From positions 186,001-250,000 of IMG/VR virus record IMGVR_UViG_3300027759_006101: DNA of 64,000 nucleotides. One strand, given 5' to 3'. The stretch comes from a virus. The notes below the pieces were generated by a model. It was not told the origin of the DNA. It did not search any database and saw only the letters and a list, made by a program, of their open reading frames with translations. The translations under genes and the position numbers were made by a program. Shown in pieces: positions 40,896 to 48,873 of the stretch (its first letter is position 1; each line of letters opens with the position of its first letter).

Positions 40896-41664
40896 CTGTA
40901 TCTGTCTCCAATGAACTAGTACTATAAGTTTGAGGTATTTTCACAGAATCCTTATATTTCTGCGTTTTATTATATGGAAGTCTCTTTAATCTGTGCTTGA
41001 CCATAAAACTATCGGGAGGAATATCGCCACTACCCATCGCATCAAATCTTGCTGGTACAAGTTCATTTGGCATCTTTTTTGATAATTCTTCTCTTTCACT
41101 TCTCGGAGTTTTTTCGTCAATTTTATAGCCGAAAGATTCAGAAGGATCATAAGATTCAACAGGTAAACCAAAGACTGAATTTCTTACTTCGAAAGCATCT
41201 TTGGAATGAACATCTCCAGAAATATACTGTATTTGAGGTTTATGATTTTGAAGAAACTTTTTCATTTCTTGATATAATTTTCTTCCCAAACCCCATTTTG
41301 CTCTTGTAATAGAAGATTCATCAACATCATATCCAGCATTTCTAAGTTCATCAGTCAAATCCATTTTATTTCTATCTGCTGGATTGATTGGTTTTTCCCA
41401 TTCTTCTCTTCCTGGTCTTAATGGATACTCATTCAAAGATACTAACTGAACAAAAGCAGTGTCTGAATAATCTTTGGCTTTAAAATCTATATAACCTAAA
41501 ACTCTACCGTAAAGATTTGCTTTTATAGAGTAAAGGTATTCATTATAGACTTCGATATCAAATTGAATATTTTTTAAGTCAAACGGCTTAGGTTTAATAT
41601 CAGGAAAATCCATATTTATTTGACCAGAAGGATCAACTCTTGTAACTGCTTCCCTGTACCACAT
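40885..41664 (-). CDS. MWYR-start protein with GNAT-like segment
   Basis: A 259-residue protein starting M-W-Y-R-E-A-V. Residues 121-134 (RAKWGLGRKLYQEM) match the acetyl-CoA binding R-x-x-G-x-G/A loop of GNAT enzymes, and HSKDAFEVRNSVFGLPVE matches the final motif. Preceding strands (VLGYIDFKAKD) are consistent. An acetyltransferase, possibly virion-associated, is plausible; no substrate is suggested. It overlaps the next gene by 11 nt. Confidence 0.55.
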   Translation of the reverse strand: MWYREAVTRVDPSGQINMDFPDIKPKPFDLKNIQFDIEVYNEYLYSIKANLYGRVLGYIDFKAKDYSDTAFVQLVSLNEYPLRPGREEWEKPINPADRNKMDLTDELRNAGYDVDESSITRAKWGLGRKLYQEMKKFLQNHKPQIQYISGDVHSKDAFEVRNSVFGLPVESYDPSESFGYKIDEKTPRSEREELSKKMPNELVPARFDAMGSGDIPPDSFMVKHRLKRLPYNKTQKYKDSVKIPQTYSTSSLETDTDVV

Positions 41665-41888
41665 TAGCGCTTATCCTCGTATCTTGGAAATAAATGACCA
41701 ACTGCTGCTTCATATAATACTCTGGAAACATCATCGTCATTAAGCGCCATTTTTCTCACTCTATCTGCCATATAAAAAATATCTACACTATTAGCATAAG
41801 GGAATATATCTTGTAAATGATCTTTCAATGGTTTAGATTCTCCATTGAAAAAATAATACTTAACTTTTCCAGATTCTCTGTACCACAT
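41664..41888 (-). CDS. MWYR-start small protein
   Basis: A 74-residue protein starting M-W-Y-R-E-S, then FNGESKPLKDHLQDIFPYAN and AAVGHLFPRYEDKR. No family is recognised. It joins its neighbours by one-base TAATG-type junctions, typical of this operon. Confidence 0.6.
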   Translation of the reverse strand: MWYRESGKVKYYFFNGESKPLKDHLQDIFPYANSVDIFYMADRVRKMALNDDDVSRVLYEAAVGHLFPRYEDKR

Positions 41889-42529
41889 TATTTATTTTTT
41901 GCCTCTAGATAAAGCTTGATAAATGTGATTTCAATTTTATTTCTTATATCTTCATCATTAGAATATGTTTCTGACAAAAGCATTTCTTCAAGTTTATCTC
42001 TGTCAATTTTTTGACCAGATATAGAACTTAATTCATAAGTAAGATTTGGTATTTTATAAACAATGAAATTTTTAAAATGATCATCTACTGGCTGAGACAT
42101 TTCATTTTCATAAGTTTCAAACCAGTCGCTGTCTATTTGATTAGCAACTTTTCTAAATAAAGGAATAAGTTCTCTTTCTTTAGCATCCAAGTTAATTCCA
42201 TTGTCTACCAATCTTCCTTGCACTTCATCAATTTCGATTGGATGCATATAAGTACTACCTCTTTCCAAAAGGTCAGACAAGAAATCAGCTGGTTTGGTTG
42301 ATTGATTTAAAATTCCCAAAACTGTTTGTTTCAATGGAGGTGAAACACTATCTAAAATTTCAGGATAGTCTCTTGCCATAGCTACTAATGTTGGAAAAAA
42401 CTCAACCTCACTTATCTCTCCGGATTCAATTCTCTGATGTAAATTTGCAAGAAGCGGATGCATTTTTACTTTTGGTTCTTCTATTTCAAAAGGAGGCTTA
42501 GAAGTGTCAATGGCTTTTCTGTACCACAT
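41888..42529 (-). CDS. MWYR-start hypothetical protein
   Basis: A 213-residue protein starting M-W-Y-R-K-A-I. Mostly helical (PLLANLHQRIESGEISEVEF). Around residues 21-55 the pattern 'L-x-x-[RK]-[IL]-E-x-G-E-I-S-E-x-E-F' recurs in the product of 43228-43989 (ADLRAKLERGEISEDEFNNL), so the two share a short helical module. No enzyme motif is seen. Confidence 0.6.
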   Translation of the reverse strand: MWYRKAIDTSKPPFEIEEPKVKMHPLLANLHQRIESGEISEVEFFPTLVAMARDYPEILDSVSPPLKQTVLGILNQSTKPADFLSDLLERGSTYMHPIEIDEVQGRLVDNGINLDAKERELIPLFRKVANQIDSDWFETYENEMSQPVDDHFKNFIVYKIPNLTYELSSISGQKIDRDKLEEMLLSETYSNDEDIRNKIEITFIKLYLEAKNK

Positions 42530-43228
42530 TTAATAATCTCTCCATTGTCTCATAGTAGATGGTTTCTTTTTTCCGTGCATTTCAAATTGCTTGATATCAT
42601 TTTTAAAATCAGCAGCAGCATCAATGTCGTAAACTTCGTCAAATACACCTTTGCCAGTTCTTACTTTAAATCTTATATTTTGAGGTTGCAACAAATGGAC
42701 AATTTCAAATAATTTTTGCATTTGTGTAAATGTTGGAACGTGTACAGCATTTACAGTCATCACCGAACCCATATTGCTTATTCTGATACCTTTGTCAAAA
42801 TAATCGTGAAGAATTTCAGTTACAGCGTCCTCTTGTTCCATAAAAGGTTGTTCAGGTCCAGAATCAAAATTTATTCTTTCTGCATAATCCATTGGGCCAT
42901 AAGCTTTATCTGGCAAGTTTCTGATATTATACTTTTCTGATATTTCTGGATTGTCACGAAGACTTTTACGAGTTTGTTCTAATACTTTATCGATATAATT
43001 GCTATGACTTGAACCTTGATGAATACCTCCAGAACCAGTAAGAATTAAGTGATGATCTCCTTTGGAATGGTCTATTTGATCAACTGGCTGAGGAATATTT
43101 GCTCTGACTAAATCTTTAAAAACATCATCTGGAACACCCGGTTTTTCAACTGGTGTAGGAGCATTTGGTTGTTCTGGTTCCTTTAGCCCAAACAATTCTG
43201 CAAGATCAATAGCAGTTCTATACCACAT
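42530..43228 (-). CDS. MWYR-start hypothetical protein
   Basis: A 232-residue protein starting M-W-Y-R-T-A-I. A Pro-rich linker (KEPEQPNAPTPVEKPGVPDD) follows. The body contains SGGIHQGSSHSNYIDKVLEQ, with possible substrate-binding loops, and ends with a basic tail. The function is unknown. Its start overlaps the previous gene's stop as TAATG. Confidence 0.6.
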   Translation of the reverse strand: MWYRTAIDLAELFGLKEPEQPNAPTPVEKPGVPDDVFKDLVRANIPQPVDQIDHSKGDHHLILTGSGGIHQGSSHSNYIDKVLEQTRKSLRDNPEISEKYNIRNLPDKAYGPMDYAERINFDSGPEQPFMEQEDAVTEILHDYFDKGIRISNMGSVMTVNAVHVPTFTQMQKLFEIVHLLQPQNIRFKVRTGKGVFDEVYDIDAAADFKNDIKQFEMHGKKKPSTMRQWRDY

Positions 43229-43989
43229 TATCTGACCTTAGAAACAAGAATTTTAACAAGAACATTTTCCAGCGCTGTATTTACGTTTCTTTGATTAACA
43301 TTGGCCTCTTCTAATGCTGTAAGAACTTCTTGTTCCGTCACTTGAATATCTTTATTGTAAGGTGAGCGTGAAGCTGCTTCTTCAATCATATCTACCATTT
43401 CAGGCACTCTTGATTTTAAATAATCATCAAAGTAATCATAGAAATCTTGGAATGGAGTTATTGCTCTAATTGCATCATTTATGGTTAAGTTATTGATTGG
43501 ATTTGCTTGAGCAAGATCTAGCAACATATCTCCTGCTTGTCCTGGGTAATTTACATCAACACCATTTTCTCTAAAAAAATCTTCTGCATCATCTTCAAGA
43601 TCTGAAATCCACATAACAGAAGTATCATCTGCGAATTCAGTTGCTTGTTCTAAAAAAGCTCTATCTTGTCCGAAAGTTTGAACACCAGATTCTTGCAATC
43701 GAGTTTGGAAATTATCAATATCTGCAGCATTAGCGACAGGAGTTGCTTCTACCATCTCAATAAAAAGATTGTTGAATTCATCCTCTGATATTTCGCCTCT
43801 TTCAAGTTTTGCCCTTAGATCAGCAAATTTATCTTTTCTTTCGTTTGGGACACTCATACCTAAAGGATCTTGTGAAAAATCAAAATCATCTGTTTGAGCT
43901 TGAACAAATTTAAAAATAGAATCTGAAGTACTATATTTGCCTTGTTTATCTAATTTGTTTGCAAGCTTAAGTAAATTGAAAATATTCAT
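43228..43989 (-). CDS. Tagged hypothetical protein
   Basis: A 253-residue acidic helical protein. The N-terminal segment (NLLKLANKLDKQGKYSTSDS, then IFKFVQAQ) is followed by an acidic region with LERGEISEDEFNNL, a module shared with the gene at 41888. The body is Asp/Glu-rich. No domain is recognised. Confidence 0.65.
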   Translation of the reverse strand: MNIFNLLKLANKLDKQGKYSTSDSIFKFVQAQTDDFDFSQDPLGMSVPNERKDKFADLRAKLERGEISEDEFNNLFIEMVEATPVANAADIDNFQTRLQESGVQTFGQDRAFLEQATEFADDTSVMWISDLEDDAEDFFRENGVDVNYPGQAGDMLLDLAQANPINNLTINDAIRAITPFQDFYDYFDDYLKSRVPEMVDMIEEAASRSPYNKDIQVTEQEVLTALEEANVNQRNVNTALENVLVKILVSKVR

Positions 43990-44558
43990 TATTTGCCTTT
44001 CAAGTTATCAGATACAGACCTGCCAGCTTCCCAATTTCTGCACGACCAGTAACGAGCTTTAGTTTTTGGCCCTGGATTATCGCAATTATGTCTAGCTCTA
44101 AAATTCTTTCTTCTATTTGGGTTGTTTCTTTTTATGCTGAGGCCTGGATCGCCGAAGTTAACTTTGATGATATTTCCCTTGTCATTCTTTACATAAACAG
44201 AAAATTTCTTTGGACCACCTGGAGTACGAAAAGGCTTATTAAGTTTCTTGCCTTTGTTCTTATCCGATGCTGTTTTATGTTCACTTTTTAAGTAATCAGA
44301 CACTCCATCAAGCATTTCTACAGCATTAGTAATCTTTGACTGAACCCAAGCCATAAGATTGCCTTCGCCTTCTTCACCTACGACATCTTCAATGTTTTCG
44401 ATTGCTCTTTCTGCTGTTTCCATTTGATTTCTGACCATATCGTATTCGTGATCATAATCATTGGAAGCAGTCTTTATCAAAGATGTAATTTTATCTGCTA
44501 ATCTATGTGCTTGATTGTTGTCAAGTTCGTTAGCTAAATCGGCTAATATTTCTAACAT
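43989..44558 (-). CDS. Tagged protein with basic Cys-containing C-terminal domain
   Basis: About 189 residues from MLEILADLANELDN, which is the tag start (a longer frame from 44618 overlaps the upstream gene and is unlikely). The segment ends ITSLIKTASND. After an acidic helical part, the C-terminal ~70 residues (KFSVYVKNDKGNIIKVNFGD, then NRRKNFRARHNCDNP and YWSCRNWEAG) are a basic module with two Cys that I have seen described only as a conserved unknown in phages and large viruses. It probably binds nucleic acid in the virion. Confidence 0.65.
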   Translation of the reverse strand: MLEILADLANELDNNQAHRLADKITSLIKTASNDYDHEYDMVRNQMETAERAIENIEDVVGEEGEGNLMAWVQSKITNAVEMLDGVSDYLKSEHKTASDKNKGKKLNKPFRTPGGPKKFSVYVKNDKGNIIKVNFGDPGLSIKRNNPNRRKNFRARHNCDNPGPKTKARYWSCRNWEAGRSVSDNLKGK

Positions 44559-44559
44559 A

Positions 44560-44958
44560 TTATATTCCTGCCTTGAAAGTAAAATCATAAGTAAAAGGCG
44601 TAAGTCCAACAGAAACAATTGGATTGTTTAATAGTCCAAATGTCACAACGCCTGTAACTGCTGTCCCTGCAGTTGATCCAATAGAGTTTAAGATTATAAG
44701 TCTTGCTGTATCTGCAAATGTTGACATTGTAGTATAAGCTAAACCACTAAAATTAGTTTCTACATAATCAACTGCATCTGAATAACTTGTAGTAGAACCA
44801 ATGCCCTCATAAAATGTAGTTAAATCAAAAATATTAAGGTATTTTTTAGTAAGGGGTGCGACTGAATTGGTCAATGTATAAAAAACTTCAACAATACTTC
44901 CAGATTTTGTGATTGAATTGATTGTGTAGTTTACAGAAACAGTTATTCCGATTGCCAT
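44560..44958 (-). CDS. Probable virion/tail protein
   Basis: A 132-residue protein rich in Thr, Ser, Val and Gly (GITVSVNYTINSITKSGSIV; TAGTAVTGVVTFGLLNNPIV). It looks beta-structured with no catalytic motif. First in the minus-strand operon that runs to 34948 with short gaps. Confidence 0.6.
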   Translation of the reverse strand: MAIGITVSVNYTINSITKSGSIVEVFYTLTNSVAPLTKKYLNIFDLTTFYEGIGSTTSYSDAVDYVETNFSGLAYTTMSTFADTARLIILNSIGSTAGTAVTGVVTFGLLNNPIVSVGLTPFTYDFTFKAGI

Positions 44959-45008
44959 AATAAACTCCTATACAAGTTATTTGTTCTTAAATCGAGAATA
45001 AAAATCCT

Positions 45009-45425
45009 ATGAAACGCTTTCTTAAATTTTGTTCAGATTTGGATGAATTAGGTTATATTGAGGAGTCTGATAAACTTTTTAACAAATATGCCTACACTCA
45101 TAATGAATTGTTGAAAAAGCAAATATTAATTCCATCTAATGTAAAATCAACTGCTACTAAAGCATATGGTTACAGAAATAAAGACATAAAATTTGGAACT
45201 ATAGAAGACATTGAAGTTGCAAGGCAGCTTACACAAAGAAGTTATCTTGAGCTTGATACTGTTTTGAAAATTCATAAAATTACAGCAAAAAAATGGCATT
45301 CTCGTAGTAAAAAAGATGACAATCCTACTTATTGGGAATATCTTTGTTATGGCGGGGATGATGGGAAAAGCTGGGCTGAAAATATAATAAAAATCTACTT
45401 ACAAAAGGAATGGAAAATTAATTAG
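45009..45425 (+). CDS. Tagged hypothetical protein
   Basis: A 138-residue protein. The N-terminal segment (FLKFCSDLDELGYIEESDKL, then FNKYAY) is related to those at 6768 and 9233. The body is Lys/Tyr-rich with HSRSKKDDNPTYWEYLCYGG, a pattern of aromatic residues around Asp-Asp. The last segment has a Trp-rich helix. No family is recognised. The non-coding RNA region begins immediately after the stop. Confidence 0.65.
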   Translation: MKRFLKFCSDLDELGYIEESDKLFNKYAYTHNELLKKQILIPSNVKSTATKAYGYRNKDIKFGTIEDIEVARQLTQRSYLELDTVLKIHKITAKKWHSRSKKDDNPTYWEYLCYGGDDGKSWAENIIKIYLQKEWKIN

Positions 45426-45432
45426 TTTGTAG

Positions 45433-45438
45433 TATAAT
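45433..45438 (+). promoter_or_regulatory. -10 box TATAAT for the non-coding RNA
   Basis: GTAGTATAATAATC begins 8 nt after the stop at 45425. No reading frame follows, so it likely starts the RNA at about 45445. Confidence 0.55.
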
Positions 45439-45444
45439 AATCTT

Positions 45445-46202
45445 GTAAGCAATTTGACAAAAGAATATGGAAATCGGTGGCTTGACGTCGTAAGATAATA
45501 ATAAAGGGATAAAGTAATTCTCTACTGCTCCCGCCAAATAAAATTGGTCAGTCAAGCAAGCTCAATCTTTGTGAGTTTCAAGCACAGAACTTGGAAATAT
45601 GGAATAAGATGAAAGCGGACTTATATACGCTGAATATAAGCCAAGCACAGCATCATCGAAGCCTAAAAGATGAAGAGTAATTATAAGGTTCGAGAAGTCA
45701 CGATTAAGAGCTTTATAGTATGATGAGAGGTTTTGCGGAAGATACAATTTAATTCCTTCCGTTATAGTCTCAAAATCAGGTCTAAATACTTTGTGGAGTA
45801 TTAGGCATTGAAGTGAGTTGTATTCCTTATCCAGGAGCAACAAGATACGCACACTTCTGTAGAGAGCGGGTATAGAATTATTAAAGAGATCGCAATCCGT
45901 TGATAAGATAACAATAATTCACTCAAGAAATAGACGTATCTCGTGTTAGTTGTAAACAATCAAAAAATAAAAAGTGTAATGCAACAAACACTTAAAACAT
46001 AGTGCAGATGCTTAAACATCTAAAATTTCACTTATGTTTAAAAGACTAACATTAGACTAGAAATGCCACTAGTTTAAAAAGGCGATTGTGTAGTTTGACT
46101 GTAAAGTGGATAAGCAAGCAATCTATAAGTTGCGAGTAGAGTAATCTTGCAAACGAAACTACAGGGCTAGAAATAATCTCATTCTAGCCCTTTACTTTTT
46201 TA
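45445..46202 (+). ncRNA. Large structured non-coding RNA (~750 nt)
   Basis: No credible gene occurs on either strand, yet many long-range helices can be drawn. GGTGG (45476-45480) with CCGCC (45531-45535) and CTTGAC (45481-45486) with GTCAAG (45551-45556) interlock as a pseudoknot. Others: CTCA with TGAG (45561/45572); CTTATAT (45620-45626) with ATATAAG (45634-45640); TGATGAGA (45721) with TCTC and ATCA (45768-45778) enclosing CGGAAG with CTTCCG; CTAAATACT (45782) with AGTATTAG (45797-45804); GAAGTG (45810) with CACTTC (45852); AAACATAGTG (45995) with CACTTATGTTT (46029), enclosing AGATG with CATCT. A promoter precedes it and an intrinsic terminator ends it at 46190. Size and setting resemble GOLLD and ROOL RNAs of phages; identity with either is not established. 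Confidence 0.72.
46164..46202 (+). terminator. Intrinsic terminator of the non-coding RNA
   Basis: GGGCTAGAA (46164-46172) pairs with TTCTAGCCC (46182-46190), followed by TTTACTTTTTT. Confidence 0.9.
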
Positions 46203-46245
46203 AGTGTCTATGATAAAAACATAGAATATTAATTTGAGGAATATT

Positions 46246-46701
46246 ATGAAAACACAATTTTTATTATTAACATTATCTTTATCTTCTTTGTGTTTTGGCC
46301 AACAATTTGGAAATAATTTTTCACAAAATCCATATTCAGAATCATATTTTGTAAAGCCTAATCAAACTTTATTAAATGCAAATGTAAAACTTAAAAAACT
46401 TCCAGGTTTTGAAGTAAACATTGATAGCTTGCATAAAGGCACAGATTTATCTGCATCAGAAAAACACAAATTGCTGATGGGTTACAATTATAAGTCACCT
46501 ATAGGTACGTTCAATTTTTCTGCCGGGAACACAAAAATGCCAGGATTTGTTGAAGATAAGAAATCACTTTCTGCATCTTATGTACTCAAAAATAAATGGA
46601 GTGATTTTAAATTTTCTTATGAAAATAATAATAATTTATTACCAAACTCTAATAAATTCAGTGACCCTAGATTAGTTGTTTCCGGTTCTTTCATTTTATA
46701 A
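46246..46701 (+). CDS. Exported protein with Sec signal peptide
   Basis: A 151-residue protein. MKTQFLLLTLSLSSLCFGQ is a clear signal peptide. The start at 46246 is chosen because GAGG lies 7 nt upstream; an upstream TTG in frame is unlikely. The mature part has alternating polar/aromatic residues (YKSPIGTFNFSAGNTKMPGF) and ends LVVSGSFIL, as expected of a small beta-barrel or outer-membrane protein. It is the second exported protein of this type (compare 16816). Confidence 0.65.
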   Translation: MKTQFLLLTLSLSSLCFGQQFGNNFSQNPYSESYFVKPNQTLLNANVKLKKLPGFEVNIDSLHKGTDLSASEKHKLLMGYNYKSPIGTFNFSAGNTKMPGFVEDKKSLSASYVLKNKWSDFKFSYENNNNLLPNSNKFSDPRLVVSGSFIL

Positions 46702-46703
46702 GG

Positions 46704-46709
46704 TACAAT
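46704..46709 (+). promoter_or_regulatory. Candidate -10 box TACAAT
   Basis: It lies 9 nt before the start at 46719, directly after the stop of the exported-protein gene. Confidence 0.4.
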
Positions 46710-46718
46710 GAACGTATT

Positions 46719-47612
46719 ATGGAAAAAACACCAGAATACGCATTAGAAGCTGGAATTGCTGTTTGGACTGCTGATAATCAAGATATTGTCAAGTGCGCTC
46801 TTGAATTAGCTACAGTATCAACTAACTTAGGATTAGTTGATACAAATCAAAACTCTTTTATGGGAATTGTTCCTACTGAAGTTTTTGGTCCAGATGGCAA
46901 TTTGATTCACGAATGTTTTTTAAACATCAATCATATGGCTTGGGGATATTTTAAGATTATCATCAAGTCAATTTCTCATTTTGAAGTAATTGCTCCAAGA
47001 CTTACTACTTTCAAGAATCAAATCTTGCTTTCACAACAAGAAGCTTTAGATTTCATTAAAGATCTTGCTACGTCTCTTGATGATTTATATCTGCTTGAGT
47101 CATTCCTTGAAAAAGAAGAAATTCGTGATGCTGAAAAATTACTTGAAAATATGCTTATTGGATATCACGAAGCAGTAAAGCACGAACTTATTTCAATCAA
47201 AGAATATATTTCTAGTTTTCCAGGCAAGATGTATATTCAAAGCACAAATAGTGATGACAAGCAATATATTGATGATATTCCTAATCGTTATGATTTAGCC
47301 TTACAACACCCTGAAAACTGGCATATCGAGTTCTTTGATGGCATCGGTACTACAGAGCAAGAAGATAAGGAATTTCGTAAGAGACTTTCAGAATTTCAGA
47401 AGCTTGAAAATCATTATGCTTGTAGGTTATATCTAGCACAGAAAATTGTGTTAGAATCTAAGCGTAGGTTGACTGTTTTGACAGATAGTGAAGTTCCTGA
47501 GCCTGATACTAGCGGTGAAGTCTTGTATGATAAAGGATTGGGACTTGCTCTTGTTCGACCTGTAATTCACTGTATTGGAATGAGAATAGATTATGAATTC
47601 TTATGTTCGTAA
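46719..47612 (+). CDS. Hypothetical protein
   Basis: A 297-residue, mostly helical acidic protein. Central helices (ALDFIKDLATSLDDLYLLES; LEKEEIRDAEKLLENMLIGY) and a C-terminal hydrophobic patch are seen. No domain is recognised. It overlaps the next gene by 20 nt and belongs to an operon ending with the Fe-S carrier. Confidence 0.6.
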   Translation: MEKTPEYALEAGIAVWTADNQDIVKCALELATVSTNLGLVDTNQNSFMGIVPTEVFGPDGNLIHECFLNINHMAWGYFKIIIKSISHFEVIAPRLTTFKNQILLSQQEALDFIKDLATSLDDLYLLESFLEKEEIRDAEKLLENMLIGYHEAVKHELISIKEYISSFPGKMYIQSTNSDDKQYIDDIPNRYDLALQHPENWHIEFFDGIGTTEQEDKEFRKRLSEFQKLENHYACRLYLAQKIVLESKRRLTVLTDSEVPEPDTSGEVLYDKGLGLALVRPVIHCIGMRIDYEFLCS

Positions 47613-48300
47613 AGATTATGCCAGAAAAACCAGCAACAAATACTCTCAGGCTCAACTTGATGTAGCAGGTAAATATTGCACAAAAATTATTTGCCTGTAT
47701 TTATTTAAAGAAATTGCGCCTGAATACACACTTGACTTGACTGAAAAATATATTTTTGGTGACATTATAACTCGTACAAATGATAAGTTTGTCCGAGCAA
47801 GTGAGAGTGAATGCAAGGGTACTAAGTTGTTTGATATGGTTTGGAATCTCAAATGGGAGCCAAACCTATTGAAAAAGAAAGGCTTAGAACAATTTAGCTC
47901 TATTTTTAAGACTGATGTTACAGGAAGTGTGGAAGTTTTAGATTATTCAAAAATAACTCAAACTTCAATATACACTGGACATAGACTTTCAAAACCAGAA
48001 GATATATTTGAATTTTATCATTTCCTCTTTCCTTTAGAAGAAGCAATGGAATGTATGAATAATAAAACTTTTCCCTCAAGGTTTATTTATTGGAAGTTGA
48101 ATCCTGAAATTTACGGACTTCAATATAAAGAAGAAATTTCATCTGATGCTGATGGAAATAAATTTAAGGAACTCAAATCCAAAGTTCCATTGAAGTATAT
48201 TGAAAGAATTACATTTAATTCTGACACAGGTAAATTTACAAGATTAGAAAAATATAAGACATACACTAAGAATGATGGAAACTTAACATATGAATATTAA
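47593..48300 (+). CDS. Hypothetical protein
   Basis: A 235-residue protein with a positively charged N-terminus (RKDYARKTSNKYSQAQLDVA). The middle has helical segments with WNLKWEPNLLKKKGLEQF. No domain is recognised. It overlaps the IscA-type gene by 11 nt, so the three genes 46719-48661 form one unit. Confidence 0.6.
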   Translation: MNSYVRKDYARKTSNKYSQAQLDVAGKYCTKIICLYLFKEIAPEYTLDLTEKYIFGDIITRTNDKFVRASESECKGTKLFDMVWNLKWEPNLLKKKGLEQFSSIFKTDVTGSVEVLDYSKITQTSIYTGHRLSKPEDIFEFYHFLFPLEEAMECMNNKTFPSRFIYWKLNPEIYGLQYKEEISSDADGNKFKELKSKVPLKYIERITFNSDTGKFTRLEKYKTYTKNDGNLTYEY

Positions 48301-48661
48301 AATTACAGACAAAGCAGCCGAATTAGTGAAAGATTCTATATCTCAAATTGAAACAGATGATCCACATCTCTACTTTTATGTAGCTGGAGGAGGTTGCTCT
48401 GGGCTTCAATACGGATTGGCTGTCTCTGAAGGTGAGCCGGAAATTGACGACATTATTGTTTATGACAATGATATCAAAATTGTAGTTGATGCAAAATCAG
48501 CAAAATATCTTGATGGTGCAATTATATGCTACAAAGAAGATGGATTGATGTCAGGATTCAAGATTGAAAATCCTAATGCTGAAAAGAGTTGTGGTTGTGG
48601 CAGTTCTTTTTCAGTTGACGGAGAAACTTATGACTCTTGTGGTGGCTGTGGATATAAGTAA
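48290..48661 (+). CDS. iscA: A-type iron-sulfur cluster carrier (IscA/ErpA family)
   Basis: A 123-residue protein. FYVAGGGCSGLQYG contains the first ligand Cys36 and CGCGSSF the second pair (C101, C103), the three-cysteine signature of A-type carriers. It hands [Fe-S] clusters to apo-proteins. Extra C-terminal Cys residues (DSCGGCGYK) go beyond the family. The radical SAM protein at 4984 is one possible client. Next to the SOD and Dps-like genes it suggests iron and oxidative protection. Confidence 0.88.
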   Translation: MNIKITDKAAELVKDSISQIETDDPHLYFYVAGGGCSGLQYGLAVSEGEPEIDDIIVYDNDIKIVVDAKSAKYLDGAIICYKEDGLMSGFKIENPNAEKSCGCGSSFSVDGETYDSCGGCGYK

Positions 48662-48873
48662 TCTTTCTTTATCCCAATAATCATATTGATAGCCTTTCCA
48701 AATTTAGTTTTACGCTGTTTTTTGGAAAGGTTTTCTTCTATTTTTTCAAGCTGTTCAACGCTCATCAACAAACAGATATCTAAACTCTTCACCATATCTT
48801 TTCTAGATAATTCTAATTCAGTGAGTTTTCTAGCCACCATTGCTTTGTAGCCGTCTGAGTCTGAATAATCCAT
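48628..48873 (-). CDS. Small hypothetical protein
   Basis: An 81-residue protein, MDYSDSDGYKAMVARKLTEL, then a Lys-rich helix. Its last ~11 codons overlap the 3' end of the Fe-S carrier gene on the other strand. It is coupled to the Dps-like gene (adjacent stop/start). No domain is recognised. Confidence 0.55.
   Translation of the reverse strand: MDYSDSDGYKAMVARKLTELELSRKDMVKSLDICLLMSVEQLEKIEENLSKKQRKTKFGKAINMIIGIKKDYLYPQPPQES

Noticed and set aside
45562-45852. 96-codon minus-strand frame inside the structured RNA
   Set aside because: Overlaps several helices, lacks a ribosome-binding site and has no recognisable protein character.
45445-46202. tmRNA, RNase P RNA or group I/II intron
   Set aside because: No tmRNA tag frame with proper acceptor ends (CCA, T-loop), no RNase P core and no intron catalytic core could be found. 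GCAAACGAAACTAC resembles a tmRNA tag start but lies just before the terminator in the wrong place.
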